A DNA stretch of 64,000 nt from Symsagittifera roscoffensis (Eukaryota; Xenacoelomorpha; Acoela; Convolutidae). The stretch covers positions 59,360,754 to 59,424,753 of the forward strand of contig NC_087065.1 of assembly GCF_963678635.1 (NCBI RefSeq). The letters run 5' to 3'. Below the pieces are notes generated by a model, which had not been told where the DNA came from, did no database searches, and saw only the letters and a program-made list of their open reading frames with translations. Positions 1-12,869 of the stretch are shown piece by piece. Position 1 is the stretch's first letter. Each line of letters opens with the position of its first letter. The position numbers and the translations under genes were made by a program.

Positions 1-302
1 TGTGAGAACTATGGGAAGTCATAGTAAGTTGGAGTTTTTTTTTACAAAATCAACAGCAGCGGTTTTTAAAATTGAGCAAGCCTTCCGGGCCAAGGAATTG
101 GTAAGGAAGCTTCTAAAACTCCTTTTTCTTTAGAAGAGCAAAAATTTTACTCTATATACTACATTTTTTAGCCTTGGAAATGCCTCTTAGCTCGGGTTAC
201 TCACTCGGAATATGACTAAAATTCAACCAGTTCAACCCGTTTTTTTAAACAGACAACTTTCATTAAAAAAAAATTCCGCTCGATCTATGATTGAGAGGGC
301 TC

Positions 303-539
303 TGAAATGATATTGCTCAGCCCATCCCGCTCATTTTTTGTGTTACCCGAATTTGCTAGGTAATTAAACTGAAAAGCACCCAAAAATTCTTCCATTTTAA
401 AGATTTAGAGAAAAAAACAAATATACTTTTGATTGTCTTGTGATAATATACTCTTTTGTTTTTTTTGTAATTTTATACTGGTTCATTAAAAATTCGATTT
501 TTTTAATCCAAAATATTGGTTTTGTACGAAGAGCCTAAC
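303..539. repeat. Direct repeat, copy 1 of 2 (about 237 bp)
   Basis: This block starts tgaaatgatattgctcag and ends with tttgtacgaagagcctaac. It recurs at 563-798 with scattered substitutions and one small indel. The two copies are separated by about 23 bp that repeat the end motif, so this is a local tandem duplication with a period of about 260 bp. No coding frame is apparent. Confidence 0.9.
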
Positions 540-562
540 AAACGTTTTGTACGAAGAGCCTT

Positions 563-798
563 TGAAATGATATTGCTCAGTCTATCCCGTTGATTTTTTG
601 TGTTACCTGAATTTGCTGGGTAAATAAACTGAAAAGAACCCAAAAACTCTTCCAATTTAAAGATTTAGAGTAAAAAACAAATATACTTTTGATTGTCTTG
701 TGATAATATACTCTTTTGTTCTTTTGTAATTTTATACTGGTTCATTAAAATTTCGACTTTTTTAATCCAAAATATTGGTTTTGTACGAGGAGCCTAAC
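563..798. repeat. Direct repeat, copy 2 of 2
   Basis: Second copy of the 303-539 block in the same orientation. It differs by a few substitutions and a shortened T-run. Confidence 0.9.
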
Positions 799-1120
799 CT
801 CGTGTCTTTAGAATTGTCTGAATTGTTCAATTTCTTGGGCCTCTTTGAGTTAAATGTACCAGCAGACACAAAACAGTTACCAAGTCAGAACGCTAATTGC
901 AAATATGGTATGATCAAAAAATGACTTCTTGCTCAACGGCGCACTTATTCGATACGAGAGGAATCGTGTGGATAAATCAGTGTTTACCGCAAATCAAATA
1001 TGTTTTGCTTAGACCCAGGTAGAATTGCTCGATTTAGGTTTCGACTTTACTCACAAAAAACTGGTATGATTTAACCAACTATGATTCAACAAATTTCGGA
1101 ATTTTAGATTTTTTGTCGAT

Positions 1121-1300
1121 CAACTCTTAGTGCGTTTTGACTTTCTTGACCAAATTGTGATAGATTTCTACTTTCTCGACCTAACGAACAACCTATTTGA
1201 CTTGTTTGACCTATTTTACATATGTTTCAATTTTCTCGTGTCTCGTTCCGCAATTTTAAAAGTTGATTTGTTCGACCGAAAATGTGCATGCTCCGATTGT
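1121..1300. repeat. Degenerate short tandem repeat (ttctcgacc-type)
   Basis: Variants of tttgacttnctngacc recur every 20-40 bp, and the same words reappear at about 2570-2650. The 115-codon ORF over this stretch is rich in Phe, Asp and Leu because of the repeat and is not a believable gene. Confidence 0.5.
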
Positions 1301-1869
1301 TTCGACAATTTTTTCTATCTCAGTGAAGTATTTTTGGCATTAAATTTTTTATTCGATATTATAGTTGTTTTTATCAATCAAGTAGCTGAGATAGGGATTT
1401 TTATTGCGTTTTTTTTTTTAAAATTTTTCTATTTTTTTGGAATTTTTTTTGGTTCAGACAAGTTATCTCTAAGTTGAGTCATATTACTTATCCTTTAAAT
1501 AACTATTACAATAAAATGACGACTGATGTTTTAATGATGACTGAGAATTTTGTTTCATTGTTTTTTAGCTGTCTGATTATGTGGTGATAATTTTGTCATC
1601 GTCCCAAAACTTATCTAATTTTTGTGCGACCATTTGTTGGTCCTCAACATTTTGATTGTGTTTTTTGACTTATGCTACGACAGCGGTTGACCTAAGTTTT
1701 GACTGTGCTAATCTTATGTTCTGATCTTCTTGACCAAAAACGGGTACCTTTTGATTATGGACTTGATTCAATTGACAAAAAACTATAATATATGCTTCTC
1801 AGTTAGTTTTATTATGGTGCTTTTTATGAAGTAAAGGAGTATTTGTGCTTTTGATGAAGTAACGAAAAA

Positions 1870-2130
1870 AATTTGCTCTGGGAGTTCTTCTTTCTTCAGA
1901 CTAATTTTGAATTTTTAACGAGCCATTTTGACCAAATTTTGTAAAATCATTCAAAAGGTTTTGTTGTCTTGAGCTTGAATTTTTAAAAAATTTCACTGAT
2001 TTATTTTTTAAAAAATTTTTAAATTATATTGTATTTAAAATTTTTTTTTCATGCTTTATAGACCTTGAAAGGCAGTCGGAGTGTTCAGGGAGTTGCCGTG
2101 ATATGAGCATTTGTTGGTAAACGAAAAATT
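1870..2130 (+). repeat. Diverged arm of the foldback repeat family
   Basis: It shows the family's order of words: a cttcagac block, a ttttaacnagccattttga block, an agacctt-aa-ggcagtcggag block, then a diverged gccgtgatatgagca terminus. This matches the right arm of the element at 14487-15570, with many substitutions. Confidence 0.6.
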
Positions 2131-2641
2131 TACGAGCAGTTTTGATCAAGACTGCTGACATGAACAGAGTGAAAAAATTCAGAATATGCTTTTCAGTTGA
2201 TTTCTTTTAGATGGCGCTTTAACTGAAAATAAACTATAAGAATCTGTAATGTGCGAAGTTCTTCCATCGAAAACTTATCGTTTTTAGCTAAATTTTTCTT
2301 TTTCTCCTTAATTTTTCTTTGCAAATCTGGACAAATGCTGTTGATCTTTATAAATATTGATAAAGTTGATCGAATGATATTTGAAGAGATTTTGGTCGAA
2401 ATTACTTTTTTGTGTTGCAGGAACTTTTAGATCTCAAAAATTCAAAGAGTTCCCTCTAAAACAACTAGATTTGCGGCATGCAAATGTTCTCAAAAGATTA
2501 CTGTGGATTGCAGCTTTCTGAGGGAAGTCTTCTTTGAGCAGGTTTTTTTGACAGTGCTCGAATATATTTCGAATTTCTGGACCAAAATCAGGTACGTTTC
2601 GAATGTTCTCGACCTATCTTTTGACTTTCTCGACCAAAATT

Positions 2642-2760
2642 AGGTATTTTTCCAAGTGAGGTGTCAATCAAAAGGTAAATTAGGTATGTTTACAACTAAG
2701 GTGTCAATCAAAGAATCAAAGGTAAACTAGACATGTTTCCAGTAAGCTGTCAATCAAAGT
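2642..2760. repeat. Three diverged tandem repeats of about 45 bp
   Basis: Three successive units carry aggtatgttt-like and gtgtcaatcaaa words. The surrounding DNA shows no coding signal. Confidence 0.7.
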
Positions 2761-3262
2761 CTGCTTAAAATTTTTCACGTTTCAAGCCAAACATACCAGT
2801 CTGCTAATAAACCGGTCCCCCACCTTCCTCAATTTTTGTCTTTTTGTAATTTTTTGTAAAGTCAATCAAGTTTAGACAGCTATTAGACAGATACTCAACC
2901 GTGTTGATTTGTTGTGAAGCAATAAGATCAATTTTTCTCACTTTCTCGTTTTTTTTCTAGGCTAATATATTTTGGATATTCTAGGTTTTTTTCCGTGCAC
3001 AAGTTTAATCACAAATACCATAGGGTTCACTTGATGTAAATTTTGTTGCAAGTATTTCAAAACTCGTAATATTAGAAGTGTTCTATAAAAATTTTCAATA
3101 CCAATTAAGCTGTGATATATAATAATTCTGAGGTTTTATTTTGAGACCTTATACTGTTTTTTAGGAAGTTTTTTTTGGGGAAAAGCATCTTTGTGTTGTT
3201 GGTTTTGAACCGAGCAAAAACGAGTAACAAAACGAGTATAACCAAAGTAAAAATAAGTTTAC

Positions 3263-3523
3263 TTGCTGTGTCAAAGTAAATTTTCTTGCTGTGTCTGAAA
3301 GTTTAAATTGGACAGTAAAAATTTGGTTTTTCTTTGCCAAAGAAATATTCCCACCAAGTAGTTTTCCTTGTGTTTGTACCGCATATCCAGGTTGATCAGC
3401 ACAAATAACATTTTTCTTGAACCATTTAAACGTGATAAAATATTCCGGGTTTTCATATGGGATTTTTGGCGTCCAATTTTCTCCAACTTTCAAAATATAA
3501 GGCGCACCAAAGATAAATTCAGG
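3263..3523 (-). CDS. Conserved exon of an unrecognised gene, copy 1 (cut by gap)
   Basis: A minus-strand frame is open from the N gap at 3523 down to a possible donor (CAA|GTAAAC) at 3262. The peptide includes ENWTPKIPYENPEYFITFKW. The same frame recurs at 16550-16791 and 19469-19712, and differences in the N-terminal half are largely conservative, which argues for coding. Here the frame runs unbroken past the ICAD motif, where the other two copies are shifted by one nucleotide. I do not recognise the family; an extracellular domain is a guess. The upstream part is lost in the 200-N gap. Confidence 0.5.
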
Positions 3524-3723
3524 NNNNNNNNNNNNNNNNNNNNNNNNNNNNNNNNNNNNNNNNNNNNNNNNNNNNNNNNNNNNNNNNNNNNNNNNNNNNN
3601 NNNNNNNNNNNNNNNNNNNNNNNNNNNNNNNNNNNNNNNNNNNNNNNNNNNNNNNNNNNNNNNNNNNNNNNNNNNNNNNNNNNNNNNNNNNNNNNNNNNN
3701 NNNNNNNNNNNNNNNNNNNNNNN
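3524..3723. other. Assembly gap of 200 N
   Basis: Exactly 200 unknown bases, typical of a scaffolding gap of nominal size. Reading frames drawn through it are meaningless. Confidence 0.99.
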
Positions 3724-4799
3724 TTTTTTCCCATTTGTAAAGTCCTGACTATTAAAAATGATTTTTAATAATTTCTTAAGTTTTGGTTTCAAAATGATGG
3801 CTAATGAAAGGATGTTACTGGGTTAATTCAAATGCATTCAATATGAAAGAGACAGGTAAACAAAAAATTGGACTCTGAGAGCAATCAGGATTATACTCAT
3901 TTATGCATTAGAGATCTATTTGTTCGTCTTTGAACGAAAGTTCGTTTTGTTCAAAATAAGTTTTCAAAACTATATCTTCATTATATACAGTTTTGTTGTT
4001 TCTGACTTGTTTTTTGTTTTTAAACAGTTTCTTTCATCTATGATTATAGTATCAATTTACTGTTTTTCGCAAAATTTGTCCATATCCAAGTTTTTGTTTT
4101 TGCAAATTCTGTCATTTAAAAAACTAATTCTATTAAATTTGAACAGCTGTTTTCAGAATTGTCTAAGGGGTTTAATTAACTTTAATGCCGGTTCACGATT
4201 TCTATGATTCTTTGTTGCTTTGGCTAAATCTCAAAAGGAGACAGTTTTTTGCAATTCTTTCTAGTAAAGTGAGCCATTCTGAGGGAATCGTTCAATAATG
4301 CACTTTCGTCAAGATTTTCCTCATCAAAATTATCGTCTGTAATTTAACCAAACGATGAGTTTTTTATTAGATAGATTTGTTTTCAAAATTGGAAGAAGTT
4401 GGTTATTTTTTGAATTGAACAACAAAATTTTTCGCAGTAGTCTGACGCGTCTTCTATGCTGAAATCACTTTTGTATTTAATTTTAAGCAGTTTTTTTTCC
4501 ACCTTGCAATTGAGCAATTACTGGGCAACAACCAATGTGATTGGTAGATTTAGCATCTTTGTGTAAAACAGAATAAATTATCTGTTCATCAGTGTCAAGA
4601 ACAAATTGAGTATCGTACGGAATTGTTTTGTTTTTTATCTGATGTTTTTATTATCAGAATGTGGTACATTTTGAATTAACATGTCAAGAAAAGCCAACTT
4701 CTTACCTTAAGTAAAATTATTTGATAGATGTCCTTTTCTGAACCATAAGCATAATGTTGGTTTGTGATTACAAAACAAATAAAGTGGGAAGGGTGAACC

Positions 4800-4990
4800 T
4801 ATAATATAGAACCTACACTAAATTTTGAGCGCAGAAATATTTCCACATAATTGACGGTGTTGTAGTGACCTTTTGGTTCTGCTTCATCAAAGTCTGCAGA
4901 ATTTGTGGATATAATCTTTTTCCCTTCGGGAACTTCTTTGATTAAAAGACACCCTGCTCCCACATTCGAGGAATCAGCATGGAAGTGATT
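4800..4990 (-). pseudogene. RNase H-like fragment of retroelement pol
   Basis: The minus strand encodes a stretch with HADSSNVGAGCLL, which fits the D-A-S-N-x-G-x-G opening of the Gypsy-type RNase H domain, followed by about 45 more coherent residues. It lies downstream of the reverse transcriptase remnant in the expected order. No complete catalytic set is visible. Confidence 0.6.
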
Positions 4991-4999
4991 GATATAGTT

Positions 5000-5692
5000 G
5001 ATATAGTTGGTATTTGGGATGGCACTGAAATGTCATGACAAAATTTGTCTTTGAGTTTTGTAATACCTCTCTGTGTTTTTGTAGCCACTGAAACACTGTT
5101 TTCAGCTCAAATAAAATTTTTGAGTCTACATGGAAACTCATTATGTAAGTGCTATAGAACCTCACAACTCCTAGAACTGCTTACACTTCTGTTTTGGATT
5201 CTGAGGAAACCGTCTTTCTCCCAAATCCCAGAAACTTTGCTTTTCTCATAAAGAAAAATGTTTTGTCTAGAGAGTATGTGATAGCTTTTTTGCTTTTAAG
5301 GAGAGGTCAAACTGCATATCTCATTAACTCATTGAGGAAGATTAGGAGTGGTTTTAAACCATTAATTCTAAGTTGCCAAATAAACTGCCGACCTCCAAGA
5401 AAAAACTTGACACTTTTTGTGCATTATCGGTTAATGGAACCAGACGATATGCACAAAATAGATCAATACTAGTAACGTTTGATCCATTAATTTTGATCAT
5501 TTGGAATTGTTGCGATTCTAATAGCCAAAAACAATTGGTAGTATCGGTTGGCGAATTTAGATAACGTGCATCCAATACTAATTTACAATAGTCTCTTTTA
5601 AGTAGAATGATAACAGGGCTCACAAATCGAGAGTTCATAAGAAAATTTCTGTTCATCTCTCTGACATCACCTGCTTGGATTTTTGTATCCAT
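5000..5692 (-). pseudogene. Reverse transcriptase remnant (Gypsy-like)
   Basis: The frame at 5692-5354 contains SPVIILLKRDYCKLVLDARYL, then a SIDLFCAYRLVPL segment. These match the fingers and palm motif A region (DL-x-x-A-Y-x-x-V-P-L) of Gypsy-type reverse transcriptases. The frame then breaks. A connection-type stretch (VLGVVRFYSTYIMSF) is readable near 5165-5060. The YxDD catalytic box is not recoverable, so the gene is dead. Confidence 0.7.
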
Positions 5693-7273
5693 TAAACTGC
5701 CCCCAGTTTGTCTCCCAGATGTGAAGGAGTTTTGCTAGGCCCTTGCTTTATCAAGGTAGCATCCCTTTCAATGGTAAATTGAACTAGTGTTTTGTTCTAC
5801 CTATAACATATTATGGTGCGAGTACACACCTTGATCTTTTGTGATCATTTGAAATAAACTAGCAAATTCATCATCCGATAGATCGCTCTGTGTGAAGTCA
5901 AACTCAAAAAGAAAACATATTGTGTCACCAATTTGTTTAATTTGTACTTATTTACTCTTTTTAGTCGAGGAATACATTGTAATTACCTCATTGGCAATGA
6001 AAGTAATTGATTGATCATTTTATTTTTTCTTACGTAACTCTATAGATTGTTCTTTTATTTCTGGTTGGCAAAAAATTTTGGCATCTTTCGAGAAAACTCC
6101 TGCATGTTTATTTTCATATTTACAAACAGTAACAATATTAGAATCAGTTAGTTCCAAACTTTATGATACAATTTCTGCATCAAACACTTCAAGAGCAAGC
6201 ATGTCAATGATTTCATTTCCTGGGACATAGACAAGTTTTGTTGTTCCAGAGGGTTTGAAATTATCAACAAGTATTTTGAAAACTGTTTACATTCCATTTT
6301 GTCTAGACCTCATTTTTCAGCCTTGCTATGCATCATATAATTTTTGCAAATGCATGATCTTTCATTTCGTCTGATGTGACTTGTATGCTTTTGTAGGTAT
6401 GTTTTTGGTAACACTTTTCCTTTGTGACTAGGTTGTACATATTTTGTACGGATTCTTGATCTTGAAAAATTTGTGTTACTTTGGTGTGCTTTCAGTTAAT
6501 CTCGCAGTCGTTAGTATTTTCGGCAAACCGTTTCGGCGATTCCTTTTTCATCACTCGATCGGCTCATGTGCATTGCGCAATGAGCATATTGAACTAAAAA
6601 ATATATTTTTTGTTTAAAATCAACCTAAAGTAGGCAAAGTTCAGGTGATTTTGAATCAAACTCATGAGTAGTGCTTACAATTGTATTAAGAAAGAAACAA
6701 CTATCAAACTTTGAGCCTTCAGATGTGATTTCCTCTCGATTCTCGATTGAAAAAACTTTGCTTTCTTGACTTTATATATTGGTTACTGCACATCCTTAAA
6801 AACTTTTTTTAAACTAAATCAGTGTAACTAAATGATCTTGTTGAATTTCAAACAGGCTTTGCTCATTTTGAACACAAATGGTGTTAATGAAGATCAATCT
6901 GGTTTTGAATGTATCTTTACGGATTATGAAAGTATTTCCGTTCTGGAAGTAGGAATTTGGTTTAAAAATATGTTTGTGCAGGTGAGTTGAATGTCCGAGT
7001 ATGAATAATGGTTCTTTCAAACGATCGGAAACCATTTTAAATGTATTCGGATGTTCCTTTTATTTTTTGAAAGCCATATGAACTAACTTCTTCATTATTT
7101 TTCAATTCCACTGCTGGGATATCGTATGAAAGGGCTTTAAGAAAAGAATGGCAAAAATCCATCCCGAAAAATTTACAGGTTTTGCTTCTGTTATCCATAC
7201 TTAGTGATTGGATGGATTTTTGTGATTGGATGGAACATTCGAATTTCAGGTCCCTTCTAGGATGTTTCTTCAC

Positions 7274-8480
7274 TTTTGGATTTTCAAAGTGTCATCAGGA
7301 TATTTTAATTCCTGATAGGTAGTGCAGTTTATTATGCTGCATGCTAATTTTATTATATTGAAGCATAAATTCAATTTCCAAATCACTTTTATCATAAATA
7401 ATTCCGGTGGCAAAACGATATAATTTGAGATATACCCTTGCCTTAGGATTACCTTACTTACTCAATGTCGGGAAGTTACTCTTTGATCCGAACTCAAGCA
7501 GTTGCTCTTTGGTTCGGATCAATTCCTGAAAATTGTCACAAAGTACAAATTGGGATGCGTGACTGCAACTTCAGCCTTTATTTTTTAATTCTTAAGAATA
7601 CAACAATTTTTTTTACAGAATAGGACAGAATGAAAAGAATGAATTCTAAATGAAAGATTAAAATGAGTTTAAAACGTGACGTTTAGCTTAAGTTCTTTAT
7701 TTTATTTTGAGAAAGATGGTAATTTCTCTTGTTTTGAGAATAGCAATTGAAAGTTTGTTCCCATTTTTGGAACTTGGTAGATTTCTCTCACTCTCTGGCT
7801 TTGAAATTTTGTTTAAGCAATTCATTCTCTCTCTTTATGGAAGTATAACATTTTTCCTAGATAAATTTACGCCTCACTGGTCGCTCCAATTTTTTATACT
7901 TACTTGATATTTATACTAATACACGGTAAAAGCACTGTTTGTTAATAAAATAGCCGTTCTACTTTAAGAAAATCTTCATTCATCTAGAATTTATTATCAA
8001 ACAAAGTATTGAATTTTTATCAGAGATATAGGCCTGAGTTAAATTGTACTGTTTAAGAGGTTAGAAATGATACATCGAAGCTATTCAAAGATTGGATTTA
8101 GCTGCTATCTAACTTTATTGGAAATAAAGCGTTGAGAGCGTTGTGTTTTTGGTAGTGTTCAGCTTTGCTTCAAAGCTCGATTTTTGAGCAGTAGGCAACT
8201 CTCTCTGTAAGCCACTAACAATCGATTCTTCATGCTGCTTACTTTTTAAATAAAATTGTCCAATAAAATAGAGAACTGCGGTGTGTTCAATTCTGACGCC
8301 TCTGGAATGCAACTATGCTAAGGAATATGTTTCTTGCGGTCACAAATGCGTTCAATTGTAAACAAATGCTTTTTCAGTTAGCTCTTTTTTCAAAAGAGAG
8401 AATTTTTTCTGTTTCAAGTTTCTTGTTCAATATGAACATAGAACATTTTCAAGCCTAAAAAGGGCTGAATTAAGTCTATG
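7274..8480. other. AT-rich stretch without recognised features
   Basis: Only short ORFs of biased composition and homopolymer tracts are present. I see no conserved frame. Confidence 0.5.
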
Positions 8481-9357
8481 GAGGTTTCTCAGCTGATTTT
8501 TTTTGCAGAAGAATTCCTTCCTATTACTTATGTTTGTGTTATAGTCTCATGTGAAAAATTTTTTTTGTTATTATCTAGTATCAAATTGTTAGGAAGGAGC
8601 CTTGCAGCAGGTTACTATCATGCCAATGTCAAAAAAACTGCTAACTCACTCACTCGTTCAAAAATAATATCCTCAATTTTGCGGTTTTTTTAGAGCTAGC
8701 CAATCGCGGAATATTCATTACCCAAAAATCGAACTATATATTTTCTAACACGTCAAATGATTGACCAAGAGATGCTATCTTGGAGTTTTTCATACGAATC
8801 TTACCATGTCGGGCATAATTAGGCTCTAAAAATTTTACAAGACACGAAATTTTTCTCGAGAGCTACAACTTTTCCTGGAAAAATTTTTCATATTGCATTT
8901 CAATACTGTTTTTCAAAAAGTTTTATCAATAATTTTTATTTTGATGCCTAGAACAAACTGAGTCTCGAGTTTTCGGTTTTGTCTAAATCAGCGTTGGGTT
9001 TTGTGATATCATCTTAGAGTTTTCTTATGATAGTTGCAAGATAGTTGAAATTCTCTTCAAATGTTATGAGAAATTCTAACATAACGATGTTCCATAGGAT
9101 GGCCAACTGGTTTTTTAGCCAATGAAACATGAGGGAAGACAGTAAAGGTTCTCTGCAAATTTTAGGAGACATTCTAACGCAAGCCATTTTGTATAGGGTG
9201 TCAAATCGGGATTTTTAAACCAATGACCTTTGAGGCTTTTATAGTGTGCAAAAAAAACACTATCAAAGCAACTGCTGCAGACTAAGTGGTAAATACTCTG
9301 ATCACTACTGTCATCTCATCAATAACCAATGGAATACCCTCAAAAGCATTTTAGTTT

Positions 9358-9566
9358 TTAGTGAGATTGAAATTCGACCCTTTTAATATCGCCTGTTCCA
9401 AAACCAAGTCTATATATCACGTTCACATCACATTCGTGCATGTAAAACGACCAAACTTGGTTTAAAATTTGGTTTTGATCTGTGTAGTCTGTCAATTTCT
9501 TCAGGTATTGTCCAGGGGTCAAAGACGCCTCAAAATAACCAAATGAATAGTAGTCATTGAATTGCC
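9358..9566 (-). CDS. Conserved terminal exon, unrecognised family, copy 1
   Basis: The minus frame ends in TAA just after a FQSH tail and contains FNDYYSFGYFEASLTPGQYL, then WSFYMHECDVNVIYRLGFGT. The paralogue at 21328-21545 shares about 70 residues with conservative changes, while the sequence upstream of GQFND differs completely. The conserved block begins right after a consensus acceptor (ttgtttag|GG) that both copies have, so I treat it as a last exon. No upstream exon like that of copy 2 was found. The protein family is not recognised. Confidence 0.55.
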
Positions 9567-10289
9567 CTAAACAAGTTGCATACAGTTTGTTCATGGGATT
9601 TGTTGCACGTGGGGGGAATAAGAAGCGCAGGTGCCTTTTTCTTTGTTCTAACAAAACTTTACTTTTGGAGCAGGAAACAAATGCAAATACATCATCAGAA
9701 AATTTCAAAAATGAGTTAATTGTTACTATTTCAAAACTCAGATATACTTTTTGTCAACCAAAAAAAAATTCATTTTTTGAAACATTTAATTTGTTCTTTA
9801 TCCATCCTAGTCAATAATATCTATCCACTTTAAAACAAAAAACCTACCGCAATGTGCGATATCACTGACTCCTCAAATAATACGATTTTTTTTCACATAA
9901 TCTGGGTTTTTACGCAGCCTTAAACGTTTTTCTTATTTTTAACAGTTCCTAACAAGATATCCTGTAAAGCCATCAATTTCTCTATGACAAAAATATTTTG
10001 TAGCTGGTAATTATGCAAGCAACTTTATCCGATAGAGTTAAAAACTACTGCTTAGGACCTGTGCAACATCCCTCAAGCAGACCGAAGAAGTTGTGGTGTT
10101 GGTATATAGGTCTGAAGACCCTGTCAAATTCGACTCTCGCATTGTCTTTGATGGGCTCTTTTTCGATTTTTTTCTACAAAAACTCAAACATCTACATGGT
10201 ATTCACAGACAATATTTACGAGCTATCATCTAATTTTTGCTGATTTTCACTGTTCAGGTTTCCAGAGAAATTGTTGGAATATTTACTTG

Positions 10290-10755
10290 GGGTAGTGCTT
10301 TTTTCTCCGGACAAGATTCGACTTTTGAACTACCAATTATTTTTTACGAAATTGTTTTATAGTAGCGGAAAAAAATTTAGGTTTGAGTTCAAATTTGAAA
10401 GGATCTCTCACCTGTGATAACTTTTTGTAAACTATGGAGGCTTAAAAGTTGCCAGTTTGCCCAGTTTGTGACGATCAACGCGCGGTTTATATCGTGCTGT
10501 TAACGCATGAGCGGAGATTCAATCCGTCGTAGAAAATGTATCAAACCGGATTGTGGCATAATTTTTGGCCTCTTTATTACTTTGCTACATCTATATGCGA
10601 ATTATATCTTTTTTTATTTGAAAATTTTTGGTTTTTGGTTTTTTGTTTTGAAAATTTCATCTTGTTTTAAAGCAATTGATTTCAAAAGTCAAGCTGTAGG
10701 AAATTCCGAGTTTTGCCTTAGTACGAGTAGTCTTGTTTATTTTTCTGGTTATAAG
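10290..10755 (+). repeat. Diverged arm of the foldback repeat family
   Basis: It retains, in order, gacaagattcgacttttnaac, tcaaatttgaaaggatctctcacctgtgata, gcatgagcggagattcaatccgtcgtagaaa and a terminal tacgagtagtcttgttta. This matches the right arm of the 14487-15570 element. Confidence 0.65.
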
Positions 10756-10942
10756 ACGACAGATTATGGTTATATTACTTCATTTATTTGGCAAAACTTA
10801 TCAAAACTTCAAAAAAAAAAAACGTTTTTCGTATCACAGAAAAACTTCTCCCTCCCTTCTGCTTCTGTAATTTATAGCTCAACCGTTTGAAAAAAAAATC
10901 CTACAAGATTTTTGTTGGAAGTAGATTGGGGACGGGCAGGGG

Positions 10943-10945
<3 letters not shown>

Positions 10946-10975
<30 letters not shown>

Positions 10976-10976
10976 G
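10946..10976. repeat. (GA)n microsatellite
   Basis: An uninterrupted run of about 14 GA units. Confidence 0.95.
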
Positions 10977-12803
10977 GCTGGTGTGGTGTGATTAGAACGA
11001 ATAGTCAAAAGGCAAGATTTAAAAAACGAAAAACGATATGAAAAAGAGCCCTTTAATTCGAAGAATTTGAGGCAGAGTGGTTTGTTGGTATGATCTATAA
11101 CTGGTGTATCCTTCTAATCCTCTAGGGCTGCACACTTCCATTGGTGGATGGCTGCTCTTGTTGGCAACATAACTAGACAGGCTGTCAAAAAAGAATCAAA
11201 TTTTTGTAATTTTGTAACCTTCTTCTACCACAAAACCGCCCTTTTTCTCCCGTCAATCGGAAAGAAACTAGTAAACTAACTTTCGAAGCTCTAGCTTTTG
11301 TTCCATTTTTCAACAGTTTTTGAATAAAGATACGAAAATATGGCTCAGAGTCGTTCGTAACATTAAAGGCCACACAAATGGAGTGAGCTCAAACTTTTTT
11401 CAAATTGAACAATTTGTACAGTTTGACAAAAGACCACAACAATTTTTTGTAGCGCTGCAGATAAATTTTCGAAGAAAAAAAACACTACCTAAGACCATTT
11501 TTCGGTATTTTTGGTAACTTTTGACTAAAAGTTCTAATTTGTTGGCACAATCTCCCCCCCAAAAATAGTACATATTGACATCGAAGTTGCTTTTACAAAA
11601 AATAACGGTCAATCGGCCGAAAATGGATATCAAATAGTACCAAATGGGGATCCTGTTGCTGCTGATAGGTTAGTCTCTTCAAAGGAAAGGCGTCAGTACC
11701 TCCACCCTTCACTAGATCAACCAATGCATATAACTACCAAAAGACATTTGTGGCTCGACTTAAGAAAAGTATTTGTGCCGCATCGTGACAGAAGAAAAGA
11801 AATTGGCGGGTAATTTTTTTTAGAAAAAGGCTTTGTACTGCGGCATTGTTTAATTCACGAAATTTTTAAACTGGTAGTTTAAGTTGCCCACCAGTGGCGC
11901 TATTATTTTTAGTCGTTTCATCGCAGCCGGTTTGAGTTTATTAAGATGCGGTATCGCCGTTATCTGAAGAGGTCAAGTTTGAGTTGAGTTGGGCCCGTTT
12001 TATCATGAGACGTCTCAAATCTCGACTCGGGAATGAATTTTTATATTCTTTCAGAATTTTCAGCAAACAGTCAACTTTAGTAGCTAAACTCCAAAGTCAC
12101 GTTTCTATTATCAAGGAGATAGTATTGTTGTAATGAGAGACGATGTTTTTGGACGAATCTTGTATCGTTGATAACTGCACTCTGGTTTGGTGTCAGTTGC
12201 ATGAACTGTTTCCTCAAAAAAAAGTTCAGCAATGGTCGACAAAAATTTATGCAGGTCAGCTGAAATTTATCTGCGTCGGAATATTGTTTTCAGAAAACAT
12301 TTTTCCAAACTTCCATTATTTTCAGCACAGTGCTCTGTTGCGCTTACATTCTACACGTGTGTTTTGTGCGTTAATGTGAGAGCTGTACGTTTTATTAACA
12401 CTTGTTTTGAGCTTTTTTCCGCAGTCGTTTTTCCAGAACAACTCTTAAATTTTTTTTCGACTTTTGATAAAAATGAAAAATATATATGTCTGGGGTAAAT
12501 TTTTTATTAAGACAAATTATACAAAAGTTGAATGCGTATGATTATCGATATGGAAATTTTGACTTTGCCATGCGAGTATGCATGCACTAGTCTACAATGC
12601 AGTTGACTTTGCTGCTGGAATGATCTTTTCTTGCTTTCAATAGTAAATGTTTTTTGTTTGTGGCAAACTATCTGCACTCATAATCGTTCCATTTTGAATT
12701 GAGGTTGATTAGTCTAATTAGTCTTATTTATTCATTGCACATAATCAGCCTAGAAATTGTAGTTTGCCAATAGTTCCTATCCAAAAAGTATCCGAGACCA
12801 ATT

Positions 12804-12853
12804 AAAGGGCTGTCGGAATGTTAACAATTTTGCCCTGATACGAGCGGTCTTGT
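12804..12853 (+). repeat. Terminus fragment of the foldback family
   Basis: It contains gggctgtcggaatgtt and ccctgatacgagcggtcttg, matching the outer end of the foldback element. Confidence 0.6.
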
Positions 12854-12869
12854 TATAAATATAAGACAC

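Larger units (their letters stand above)
4450..7273 (-). mobile_element. Decayed Gypsy-like retroelement internal region
   Basis: Reverse transcriptase and RNase H similarity lies at about 5692-4800 on the minus strand. Broken coding stretches continue downstream to about 4450 and upstream to about 7273. The upstream stretches include a GMDF-containing segment at 7037-7273 that could be a retropepsin tail, and open segments at about 6000-6260. Stops and frame changes are frequent. No long terminal repeats or integrase motif were found, so the boundaries are approximate. Confidence 0.55.
8480..11250 (+). repeat. Segmental duplication, copy 1
   Basis: Blocks at about 8590-8690, 9358-9570, 10030-10170 and 11040-11220 recur in the same order and orientation at about 20590-20690, 21328-21550, 22360-22500 and 22880-23080. 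The DNA between the blocks is diverged. This is an old direct duplication about 12 kb apart. The conserved minus-strand exon at 9358-9566 is its best-preserved part. Confidence 0.75.

Noticed and set aside
1130-1477. 115-codon plus-strand ORF
   Set aside because: Phe/Asp/Leu-rich translation of a degenerate T-rich repeat with no protein-like features.
3368-3792. ORFs spanning the N gap
   Set aside because: Their openness comes from unknown bases.
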